A program made the translations under genes and the position numbers. A stretch of DNA of 64,000 nucleotides from Polytrichum commune. Its lineage: Eukaryota; Streptophyta; Polytrichopsida; Polytrichales; Polytrichaceae. The notes below the pieces were generated by a model. That model worked only from the letters and a program-made list of their open reading frames with translations. It searched no databases and was not told the origin of the DNA. The stretch is from positions 23,500,001 through 23,564,000 of the forward strand of contig OX485803.1 of assembly GCA_950295325.1 (NCBI GenBank). The letters are read 5' to 3'. Positions within the stretch are counted from its first letter, which is position 1. Each line of letters starts with the position of its first letter. Positions 13,317 through 23,806 of this stretch are shown here, one piece after another.

Positions 13317-14810
13317 TTGTCTCCTTTCAAAACTTGAACTCGTTGAAGAAGTGCACACAAACCAACTCCTACCTATTTTCCCTAAGACCAAGCCCTTTAA
13401 GCGCTCAAATGATTGGTTGTAGATTTCTTATTCACTTAGACACGCCCTATATGTTGGGTGGACCATAGTGGTAGGGTACCATAAATCAAATGCTAGGAAG
13501 GTTAGCCACGAGTCCTGGTACTATTATGACTTTAGGCATATTAACCTTAGAGTTCCCTTGTGCTCCAGGTTGAGCTCTTGGGTTTAGGCCATCCCTTTAT
13601 GTGTGCACATTAATGAATCAAATTGTGTAATTGTCACTTTGACATGTATGTTTTGGAGCTAGTCTCCATTCCAAGGGTCGAGCGCATCCAAATGGAATAA
13701 TGATACTTACAATGAAATTTATTTTTAAAGGTCAAGATGTGGATATATAAAACGTATCAAAATTGAAGATGTCTCAAGTTTGGCAAGGACAAAACAAGTG
13801 CACCAATTCTCATCGGTTTTTTTATAATAATTTTAAAATAAGGGAAAATGAAGAACAAGTAGATAACATTACACAAGCATTTACATGATAGCCTCTTTCC
13901 AAAGAAAGAGGTTGTAATTAGATAATTTATAGTTGCTTGTCAAAAGTTCATAGTACACATCTTTGATGCTCTTAATAAATGGCGGATCCTAGAATTAAAA
14001 AAGACTCGTCCTTGTTTGATACATGGTCCCAAAAACATAGCCAAAGAGTTGTGTAATGTTATGAAGAAGGAGATGTGTACTAAATGTGTTTGTTGCCCAT
14101 CCATATAATTAATTCATGCCATGATTGATCTATCTTGATTTCATTCATTAAACATTGGATTGTTATTCTTTAAGAATTGTTAGATCCCGCTTTATTTCCA
14201 ACTTCCAATTACATCCAAAATATGGTTCATTCCTCGTAACTTTGTTTGTCATCTCCAACTTTTCATCCCATCTATCTTTCAATAGAGAAGTCGATTAATA
14301 AGTTACATCCAGTATCTATCACTCTCCTGAAAAGAAAAGAAAAGAAAAGAAAAAGAAAAAATAAACTAAAAAGCAAGGAAAGCTTGGTCAAATCACATCA
14401 CTATGATCTTCCTGATGAAAACTTAATAGATTGGATGAAATTTAAGAGATTGCCAAATAAGCTTGATTATATTGCATCTAGAATTTACCATTCACAAGCA
14501 TACTTACTCTAGATTACATCCATGAAACTGTCAATCCTGGAGAACTTTGGTTAGATTACATCCAAAATCATAATTTGGGTTTAATTACAACAATAATCTA
14601 TCACTTCTCAAGGACATCTAAGTTTCGCAACATCCTCAACTCACAAGTTGTTCAATGAAGTTCAATCCTTCAATAAATGATATACAATACCTAAAATTAG
14701 AAATAGAAGCTAAGGTATCTTACCAAATGCTTTGGAAAGGTATGTATTGAAAGTTAGGAGGATTTTGCGTTGGGAAGCTTGGATAATGAGAAAGGTGACT
14801 CAAGGAATAT
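13317..14810. other. Intergenic DNA, no gene recognised
   Basis: An AAAAG-rich purine run lies near 14330-14360. The open frames over it have no recognisable protein motif. Confidence 0.5.
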
Positions 14811-14947
14811 TACACTAAATATTGTATTTAGTGTCACTTCCTATTTGGAATCACACAATGTTATAATTGTTAGTTGTATATCTCATTTTTTGCCAACAAA
14901 GATTGTATTGGTTGTTTGGACAATATAAAACATCAACACCTTTACTT

Positions 14948-14991
<44 letters not shown>

Positions 14992-15040
14992 GCATTGTGT
15001 AACTCCAAGTAGTGAGTCACACTCAATACAATATTTAGTG
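14811..15040. mobile_element. MITE family 1, copy b, with CA/TA microsatellite
   Basis: Ends match family 1 (TACACTAAATATTGTATTTA at the left, its inverse ending CAATATTTAGTG at the right). A (CA)n run followed by a (TA)n run at about 14947-14992 lies in the right half, where the other copies have ordinary sequence. Non-coding. Confidence 0.75.
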
Positions 15041-16327
15041 AACCAACACATGAGTCGCATGCAATTGTGATATGTGGGTGAAAAGACACTGCGAGTCTGG
15101 CATCGTAGTAGAGTTGCATTTTTCTAGTGAAATAGTTTAAAAGTCCATTGATGCAAGACAGACTGTGAAAGATCCATATGGTTGTAGTGGAAAAGCTCAG
15201 TAGGATGGTGAGTCAAAAAAATTATTTAGAGAGAGGGAGGCAGAGAGAGAGAGAGAGAGATATTTCCGATGATGGGCACCTTGTGCTTGGGTAACATTGA
15301 GCCTAGTGCCATAATATTCTTGAGTTCTTGCACCTTTGTAGGGTCACTTTACACTAGAGCTTGAGGACCCTTGATCTGTGATTTACAAATTACTTGATTT
15401 GTGGAGAAGCTAGAGACAGTCCGTGTTCATTATGCACTAAACTTTGAAGAATTGAGGTACCAAAGAAATTTGAATGGATGAAAAATCTACATGGTGTTCT
15501 ACATGGCAATAAGTGCATAATGTTTTGTGGTAAACTAGATATTATTGTAGGCCCATTAAAAAAGAGGTGGGTCTAAAGTTAAACTAACAACCGCATTAAT
15601 CAGTCAAATTGGCAATGACTCTTATAATATCATTTGTTGGGGTGGGGACATGAACCCAAACATGTGTTGTGGTCCCTTGGCATGGTCCACTTCACTTTAC
15701 ACTAAACTTGAGTGCCCATCAATTGCAAAATTGAATTTTTGATTCCCACAATATGACCTTTGGATGATTTTCAAGGAGCCTTAGATATACATAGTTTAGG
15801 GTGTTGGTATATGTGTAGAGCCCTAAGTTTGTCTTGAGTATAGGATGTATTCCTTAAATAATAGAATTGTAACACAATGTGTACTAGAATGGCACCCGTA
15901 TGGTCAATGTATGTCTTGGTTGTCATCATATTTTATGCCAATTTTATGCAAATCGTGTCATAAGAAGAATTTGAGGCCAATTTTGACAAAGACCCTAAAC
16001 CCAAGTAAAAGTTGATCCAAGAGTCTACCGTGTGGACTACCTTCAATAGAACAAAAAGTTAGATCACCCCCCGGAAACTTGGTGGTGCATATTCCTTTGG
16101 CTCAAGCTCCTCAAAAATTCGCCACCATTTTGTGTGCCACGTGATTTCCAAGTAGAATTTTGGATCTTTCCAACCTTGGACCTTTAACTAACGGGCAGTT
16201 GGGTCAAGATTTGCTCTCCACCAATAGAATTTTAGTATTCTTAGTTCAACCTTTTCTTAGGCATTTGTATTCACGGCCATGAGTATTCAAGGTCCACGAT
16301 GGACGCTCTTATGGTTCCTTCAAAATG
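15041..16327. other. Intergenic DNA, no gene recognised
   Basis: A (GA)n run occurs near 15243-15260. I see no coding or structural feature otherwise. Confidence 0.45.
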
Positions 16328-16408
16328 GAGAGAGGAAATACTTGTATACGAGCACACCTCTCATTCATCCAACATATAAAAACTATGAAATAGTGTGCAT
16401 CTCGAAAG

Positions 16409-16440
<32 letters not shown>
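16328..16440. mobile_element. MITE family 4, copy b, left half (interrupted)
   Basis: The left terminal repeat of family 4 (GAGAGGAAATACTTGTATAC, then CATCCAACATATAAAA) runs into a TA microsatellite at 16412-16442 and is cut there by the Harbinger element. The matching right half resumes at 25655. Uninterrupted relatives at 8308-8546 and 57685-57914 show the two halves belong together. Confidence 0.75.
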
Positions 16441-16442
<2 letters not shown>

Positions 16443-16445
<3 letters not shown>

Positions 16446-16726
16446 AATTGTTAAAACCACCACACCTTTTGTTAATGCCACCACGCTCGTGATTTGCAGT
16501 CACGTCATTTGGGATTTTACGCGCGATGTCGGAGTATCTTAAATTAAACTAATCTCTTGGCGGGCCGGACGAGGGCCGCTATATGAACCATTTATGGCGG
16601 GGGAAGATCTTTACTATACGCGGGCCGGTTCTAGGGGGGCGGACATTGGTGGGGCTCACTTATGCCGTCGGCCTCATGTCTTATTTCGGGGAGCCCACCT
16701 TTAGGCTCTTGTTGGGCTAGGCGGGC
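16443..16726 (+). repeat. Harbinger left terminal inverted repeat (284 bp)
   Basis: It pairs with 25362-25645 over its full length. Mismatches seen are A/G at about position 22 and C/T near position 232. GC-rich blocks such as GGCGGGCCGGACGAGGGCC lie within it. It ends at GGCTAGGCGGGC, after which the two ends diverge. Confidence 0.92.
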
Positions 16727-17900
16727 TCGGTGGCTCGGTGGCTACGTGGCTAGGCGGATTATACCCCTTCTCCACCTGACTTTATCTCAATGGGTTTTAA
16801 GCTAAAACCAAGTTCTTAAAACTGGGCCTCTTCACCGGGGCCGGTTTTAGGGCCCGGGCTGAGGTGGCACAAAGGTTCGGGTGGTGTATTACTGCCGAAC
16901 CTCCTGTCTTAGTTCCAAAGCTTCCGGGGGCCCCTAACACTGCGGAGGGATCATAGCGTCCTTAAGCCGCAGCAACGACGCCACCTGATTGGCCATGGTT
17001 CACTCTTAGCTATCGTCGCACAAAACAATACATTACCGCTAAAACTTACCAACCCAAAAAAAAAACCAGCATCCTGGTTGTCGCGCTGCCTCCAACGGCA
17101 GTTTTCGGAGCGCAAAAACAAACTACCTCCGCTGCGACCAACGGTGCACTCAGTGCACCGAGACAAACTCAGTTTTCCGTCGCCGAAACCACCGTTTGAA
17201 GCCCTGCGCAAACTTACAGGCCCATCCAAAAATTTGAATTGATTTTCACATGTCTGATTCACCGGACTCTGCAAGCGCCAAAATCGGCGACCACCTCCTG
17301 CGTGAGGATTTACACTAAAAACCCAACATTCTCAGTACATTCCTCCTGTTCAAGACGGGCGCAAATTTACAGGCCCATCCAAGAATTTAAATGCCATTCA
17401 CACTCATATCAACGAATTCCTGTAACGCCGAAATCGGCGACCACTCCTACTAAGTTTACACTCAACATTCACAGGATTCTCAGTGAATTCCTCCCGTCGA
17501 ACCCTTGCGCCAATTTACAGGCCCAACCAAAATCACAGTCGTTTCTGAGCTCCGATTCAACGGCAGTTAGAATCCGCCGAAATCGGCGACCACCTCACCG
17601 GAGAGGATCACAGGCGAGACCCAAAATTGAGCCACATTCCTTACAGCTACCGCAAGACCCTTCGCCGAAATCCAATTTGGCAGAACGTTCTGAAGGCAAC
17701 GGTCTCTGTCGCCGAATCCAGCGGGGGCCACCTTTAAAAGGGATGCGTAAACATTGAGTTCAAACACAGCTCTGATGGTTGAAGGTCTTGCCTGTACACT
17801 GTCTGTTCGAACTCTGAAGTTATGGATGGCCAGGCTTCCAATCGGTTACCTGCTTCCCCGTTTTTTTTTCGCCCGAACCTGAATCGGAGCTCAGAAAGCT
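16727..17900. other. Harbinger 5' subterminal region with ~150-bp tandem repeats
   Basis: A block at about 16750-16860 (starting ACCCCTTCTCCACCTGACTT) resembles the end motif of the foldback family at 30445-31480 and 59702-60153. At 17205-17620 about two and a half copies of a roughly 150-bp unit repeat, marked by TTACAGGCCCA(T/A)CCAA at 17215, 17368 and 17516 and by AATCGGCGACCAC. Long open frames here (17239-17757 +, 16951-17274 -) follow the repeats and show no domain. This is the likely promoter and leader side of the + strand gene. Confidence 0.55.
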
Positions 17901-19867
17901 ATGGCAGCTCCCAGTGGCGGTTGGGCCTTCGGTGGAGTTCCCACAAGTCCTAATGCCCCCTTCGGCGCCCACCTTGGTGAGTCCCACTCACCTGCACTTA
18001 CACTTTTTTTTTCTCAGTGCTTGCTTGCTTGCTGGTTTTTTCGCCCCTTCGGTGTTCACTTAGAATTCATCTTCCGCTCCTGAATTCCCCTCTCGAAGGA
18101 ACTGCTCACCTCATTAGGAGCTCAGCTGGGGGATGCGGTTAGGCTACAGCGGCAATTAGGCCACAGGGATACCGGTTTTGGGGTTTAGCTGCAGATTGAA
18201 TTGCCCTGGAAACCATCCCTGCTTGAAGATACAAGGCAGTGTACACCGAAGGGGCTATGCTACAGAGAGGTTTTTTTGCACTGTACACCAAAGGGGCTGG
18301 TTACAGAGAGGTTTTTTTGCACTGGACACCGAAGGGGGTAGGTTACAGAGAGGTTTTTTTTGCACTGTACACCGAAGGGGTTGGTTACAGAGAGGTTTCT
18401 TTTGCACTGTACACCGAAGGGGGTTGGTTACAGAGAGGTTTAGGGTGCACTGTGTGCTCACTACTCTGTTTTTTGGGTGAACTGTTTAAGCTGCGTTTTG
18501 AAAAAGCTGGAATTCATATTTGGTGTTCATTAACAAAACTGAAATTGTATATATTTGAAACTGTTTAGGAGGGGGGGCACTTTGTTGGTAAGTGTATTGG
18601 AAATTTATAATTTATAATAATTTTGGTAGGTATGGGCCGTCAACAACATGCTCCGGTGGCTTCTCCCGCACGTAGTCGCGGCAAGCGGCCATCTACCTCT
18701 GATTCACAAGGGGAGAATTCTCAAAAGGCACGTAGGGATAGGCGGCCAAATTGGAGTTTGAATGAGATGATAGCGCTTGTGGACGCAAAACGAGAGGAAT
18801 TCCTAGAAGAACTTGACGCAATTGATGGGCGTGACCTCATGGATTCCGAGGTCACGAAATGGAGCCGCATCTCGGATAAGATAATGTCTTCCGGTTTCTC
18901 TACCCATTACCGTGATGGTATGGCTTGTAAGGGTAAGTGGCACCTACTCCTACCCGATTACCGCCGTGTTGCGGATTACCATGCTCGCACGGGTATAAAT
19001 AATGAGGACTATTGGCTACTAAGCCCTAATGAAATTACCGCGGAGAAATTACCAAAAGTCTTTTCTAAAGAAATATATGTAAAAATTCATGAGTGGTTTG
19101 GGCGTAGGCCCCAAATTCAACCACCTCATGTTCGGGATTTGTTGAATCCTCATGATGATGTGTTTCCACGTGGGGAGTTTGATAGTATGGAGGATGATGT
19201 AGAGGTCGTAGACCTTAGTATTAATGAGCCAAGTATTGAAGGCTTGGATGTTACTCCAAATATTGACCAAGTGAAAAAAGTTATTGATAGTAGAGATCCT
19301 CCAATGGATTGTGACCCGTTGGATGGATCCCCCATTAGGCCGGTACCTCCCTCTTTGTTGTCCCACCAAGGACTTAACCCTTTAGGTGGGGTGAGTGTCC
19401 CAAATGGTACTCCATTGTATGGAGTTACCCCTCCTCCAAAAGGGAGTACCGTGTTGTTATCCGACTCGTCACATTCCATTACGAAACGGAGAATTGCTAA
19501 TACGGCCATTAGGAGGAAGTTTTCCGTAGGAGTATCGGCATTACTAGAGGTTGCTAAATCATCCGGGGAGGCTATTGCAACCACAATGAGGGAAATGACA
19601 TCCGTGACAAAAGAAACAGAATCTAATAAATTAGAGGTGCAACTTCGATTTTTTTCGGAGCAAATGGCGTATCAACGTGAACGTGACATGCGTGTGTATG
19701 AACAAAGTCTACTTGCGGCCGACAACGCCCGCCTTGCGATTCTAAAACAAGGAGAAATAGTGAAAGCTCTAGGAAATATTTCTAGCGTGTTGTCTCTAGG
19801 TTTGAGGGGCCACAATGACTTTCCCCGGAGGGCTTCCTCCCCGGAACCTAGTAATGAGGCTCCTTAG
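17901..19867 (+). CDS. Harbinger accessory protein with trihelix/Myb-like DNA-binding domain
   Basis: This is the non-transposase partner gene of PIF/Harbinger elements, whose Myb/trihelix product in known family members binds the element ends and helps the transposase. The inferred model has two exons, 17901-17976 and 18630-19867. The first starts MAAPSGGW and ends at a CTTG|GTGAGT donor; the second begins after a GGTAG acceptor, completing a glycine before MGRQQHAP. This gives 437 residues. If the intron is wrong, translation starts at ATG 18632. The trihelix region covers about residues 64-143, with tryptophans near 67, 103 and 129 (NWSL, TKWSRI, GKWHLL), then a WFGRRP segment. A long polar middle follows, and a C-terminal helical stretch (residues ~340-415, LEVQLRFFSEQMAYQRERD) may form a coiled coil. 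The frame is open throughout and converges on the transposase gene. Confidence 0.85.
18241..18451 (+). repeat. Five ~42-bp tandem repeats in the inferred intron
   Basis: Each unit reads GTACACCGAAGGGG, then GGTTACAGAGAGG, a T run, then GCACT. There are five copies differing by a few bases. They lie within the inferred intron (17977-18629) of the accessory gene. Because the unit is close to three times 14, open frames of about 100 codons run through it by chance. Confidence 0.85.
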
Positions 19868-22453
19868 ATTATGTGTGCTAATAGGGTGTTCTCTTTTGTA
19901 ATAGTTCAAGCATATAATACAAATTTAAATATAAGCATTTTTTTCCTTTTGATGTTATGACCTTGCCTAAATATTGTCCACCCTCTATTAATGTTATACA
20001 TATGAGTGTTACCTTCTCTAAATGTTATCTTTCTTCTAGTCCCCTCATATTGCACACTATAAATGTTAAACATATTAATGTTTTGAAAATGGTACACCAT
20101 TCTTTTGAAACTTGACTCTATAAATGTTAACGAATGTAATACAACCATAATGTGGAAGATAAAACCACACCTCAAACTTGATTCCCCTCTATCTCTTTGA
20201 GATTGGTAAACTTCATATAAAATAAAGTTTTGATTGGGTTTGGCAATTTAATGAATAATAATATATCTCTAGGTCTCTTTACAATTGGTTATATTCACAA
20301 ATGTTAACATTTGTATATTGCAAAAAATCATTACTTTATAGTTGTTAATTGTTACAACTTCTATAAGTGTTCACTTTCATCCACTTGAGGGTTTAACTCT
20401 ATAGAGGGTACACTAAACAATATATGTGGCTTTTACAATCCTTCAATGTAGATATTTTGTAACATGAGCTTGCCTCTTTCACTTCTGTGTAAACGTACTT
20501 GTGATTATCATATTATTAAATTGAAATCCCATCATGTAAGGACAATGTCTACATGCTTGTCTTCCTTATTGCACATCTTGCGTGATAAGTTTGTTTCGGC
20601 TTTGTACTTATGGGTTCCATTAAATTCCTACATAACTATAAATTTTATAAAAGTATTTGCAAATGACTCCCAAGTACACTAGTTTAGGGGGAAAGGTGAA
20701 AACATGAACTTTATTTCAAAATATTTAATGTAGTATACACTAATACAGTGTACCCTCTATAAAAGTTAACACTCGGGAGTGGATCAAAGTGAACAACTCT
20801 AAATAAGTTTTTGACGCAATTATACAAATCTTAACTTTTGTAGATATAACCAATAGTAAAATATTCTTGTGAGATTTTACCTTTCGTAAAATTACATTTA
20901 AATCATGCATGGAGACATTTACCTCTTAATCTTGAAGCTCATATCAATTTCTTATTGATTGAGAAAATGAAAATTCTCGTGCTTATTGATGAAGTTGTTA
21001 GGATCGTCTTCCCAATGATGTTGATTATTGAAACTAACATCGTTAGCATATTTCTAGAATGCAATCCAATCTCTATGAAAACACGTGTCCTTTTGGTGTG
21101 TATTCTTAGATCCAAGTCCACCCATAATAGTGTTACTCAAATTTTTAGCCTTGTTCCATCATGTTGCATACAACTATGGGTTTTTTTATACATTTGTTTG
21201 TCATGGGCTTTTGCCTGCTTCATAATGATTATCAGGGTGTTTGTTGTGTATTTTGTGTTGGTTATTTTTTCCATCTTCATTTCCCTTTGTCATGCTCGTT
21301 TTCACTTGTCTTCGCTAAATTGACAATGAAGTTAGTGCGATGTGAGTAATGTGACTAAAGTCCCATTAAGGAATTAGTGACATTAGTCACTACGTACTAC
21401 ATCTTCCATGACTCCTACATATTCATTCTAAAATTTCATTACAATATTTCATGCTTGTTATTTATAAACTCTATAATTGCATGGAATAGAACCATCTCTA
21501 GAACCATGGAATTGGGCTATCATTTCGACATCCATTTTCTTATAGTGTGTTAACAATTGACAACTATAAAATTAGTTATTTTTGCAATATACATATCTTA
21601 GCATTTATAAATATAAGCAATTGTGAAGAGTCCTAGTGAGATAATACCATTCATAAAATAGCATACCCAATCAAAACTTGCTTCGATATGAGGTTTACAA
21701 ATCTAGAAGAGAGAGAGGGGAATGATTTTGAAGGTGTGGTTTTATCATCCATATTCACTAAAAGAAAACTTGTCCATTTCAACCTAGGCCATCGCGACTC
21801 GTGGGTGGGAAAATGCATAAACAAATCAATTTGGTTGGCACCCGGGGGGCACCCATGGGTACACCCATGGGTGCCCCCCGGGTGCCAACCAAATTGATTT
21901 GTTTATGCATATTTTGGGTGCGAGTCGCCATAACCTAGTCGCAAGGCCGGTTGAAATGGATAAGCTTTCTTCTAGTGATTGGGGTTATAGTTCATTCGTT
22001 AACGTTTATATAGTCAAGTCTCAAAAGAATAGTGTACCATTTTGATAACACTAAACATGTTTAACATTTATAGTGTGCAATATGTGGGGACTAGAAGAAA
22101 GATAACATTTATAAAAGGTAACATTAATAGAATGAATTTGAAGATAGCATTTAGAGAAGGTAACATTTAGAGAAGGTAACATTAACATATTCTATGAATC
22201 CATATTGAATGCATTTGAAGACATACAATGAATGAAGTCTATTTGGATGGTGGTGTTTGTATTCAAACTTTGTACATATGTTTAAAGGTCATATGCGATG
22301 TAAATAATGCATATATTATAATAAATGAAAATTATGTATACATCAAAAGACTAGATTGATAACCAACTTTTCTACACTATATTGTATCATTGACAACCAT
22401 AAGGCTTCACTAGAAGTACTATAATATATAACTCTCCCAAAGGTAAACTAAGG
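19868..22453. repeat. Large imperfect inverted repeat between convergent Harbinger genes
   Basis: The arm at about 19985-20375 pairs with about 21540-22195 once the CACTA MITE in the right arm is removed. For example, GTTATCTTTCTTCTAGTCCC at 20026 has its inverse ending near 22107, followed on both sides by TATTGCACACTATAAATGTT. A second inverted pair, 20235-20425 and 20745-20895, lies inside. At least a dozen variants of CTATAAATGTTA or its inverse are scattered through the arms. The loop contains an inverted dispersed-repeat stretch near 21060-21125. No coding region is recognised. Both genes' 3' ends point into it, so read-through transcripts could form long hairpins. Confidence 0.7.
21756..21977. 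mobile_element. CACTA-type MITE, 222 bp, target duplication ATT
   Basis: The ends read inward as CACTAAAAGAAAACTTGTCC and CACTAGAAGAAAGCTTATCC, the CACTA-type terminus seen in plant CACTA/En-Spm elements. ATT flanks both sides (21753-21755 and 21978-21980), a proper 3-bp duplication. The two halves fold back over most of the length. At the centre, 21813-21860 and 21863-21910 are 48-bp perfect inverted arms separated by only AC. It is inserted in the right arm of the larger inverted repeat, as shown by the continuous pairing on both sides. Non-coding. Confidence 0.88.
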
Positions 22454-23806
22454 TCATGTTATTATACCTCTTTGGGATCCTAGATAAAAGGCTAATAAAC
22501 GTCGAAGTTCGTCTCCGTCATTTATAATTCTACTATGGGGTTCCCCGTCATCACAAGCATTATAAATTTCCGAATCCGAATAGGCATCAACATCATCATC
22601 CTCCACTCCTCCATTGTTGACCATAGCGCCCAAAGCCTCCAAATCTTCATTCACTTGTTTTCTTAGAATATTGTGCAATATAGCACACGCGGTAATAACA
22701 TCGGGCATATACACAACATTAAGGTCGGATTTTACTAAGAGTTCTCTCCAAGTCGTTTTCAAAATCCCAAAGGCATTTTCCACAACCCCCCTACCCCTAC
22801 GTAGTTTCCTATTATAGAGGGCTTCTAACATAGTGAGGTTATTACCACGGTGCGGTGTCACTAACCAAGATAGATTTGGGTACCCCGAGTCACCCAAAAG
22901 ATAGGGTGGAAATCCATCTCTAACTAGGGATGGAGAAAATAATTCACCTCTCATAGCAAGTTGGTAAAGGCTAGAGCGTCGAAGCATCCTAGCATCATTG
23001 GTCGAACCGGGCATGCCTAAAAACAAATCTAAAAAGACCTTCCTACTATCAACTACGGCTTGGCAATTCATTGTATAACCATGAGTTTTGAAATAAAAGT
23101 AATCCTCGGGGCCTACCCTAGGTTTGGAAATATGGATGTGGGTGCCATCAATAGCGCCACTTACGGCGGGCAATCCACACAAGACCTTAAAATCATTTTG
23201 AACTTGAAGAAGGCGGTTTCCAATCGGCCAAGCAATTTCATGACGTAAGGCAAGGTTAATAGCACGACATGTATCATGTACCACATTAGACACCGTTGAG
23301 GGACCAATGGCAAATAGTTCCGAACACAATCGCGTATTAGTTGCATGTGCTAACTTTAATAGCGTACATGCAACACGTACCACAACGGGAATTGCAAGTC
23401 GGTAGTTAGTATTTTGTTTTTCAATAAAAGGCCGAAGTTGGTGGGAGAGTTAAAAAACGGACACTTTGGTCATCCTAAACAAAGAGGACCATCGGTCGTC
23501 ATCGTACTCCTCAATGACAAATCTAGAAAACCATGTAGTAGATCGTGGCTTCACCCAATACCGTAATTCATGATCACCTAGTAGAAGGTTATTCCATAGT
23601 TGAAAGGAGTATAATGCGGCTATTGAGGTGCAATGGATGTTGTGCATGTGACTCACACCCTCTTCCATATCCACATTAAAATCGTCATGTGCGGGAGGTT
23701 CATTAGGGATGGAGGCCACAACTAGGAGATTGTGGGCATTAAGAAGAATCATTAATAATGCCGAGACAATAGAAAGGAGCTCTGCAGGATCATTAACTCC
23801 ATCCAT
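22454..23806 (-). pseudogene. HARBI1-type DDE transposase, one in-frame stop
   Basis: The catalytic enzyme of a PIF/Harbinger element, which cuts and joins the transposon ends. One reading frame runs 23905-22454; the start proposed here is the ATG at 23804-23806 (MDGVND). A TGCAG|GT sequence immediately precedes it, so it may be an internal exon start. The N-terminal part shows ELRYWVKPRSTTWFSRF and WSSLFRMTK, typical of the family. The helix-turn-helix-like and DDE regions follow: GAIDGTHI (first Asp), LLGDSGYPN (second Asp) and GVVENAFGILK (Glu), so all three catalytic positions are present. A TAA at 23450-23452, just after FRMTKVSVF, interrupts the frame; the same frame continues with family-like sequence on its far side, so a single base change explains it. 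The gene converges with the accessory gene. Confidence 0.88.

Noticed and set aside
17239-17757. 172-codon + frame as a transposon-encoded protein
   Set aside because: It runs through ~150-bp tandem repeats and has no domain; the inferred leader exon lies just downstream.
18239-18568. 109-codon frame with REVFFALYTEG repeats
   Set aside because: It is only the translation of the 42-bp tandem array inside the inferred intron.
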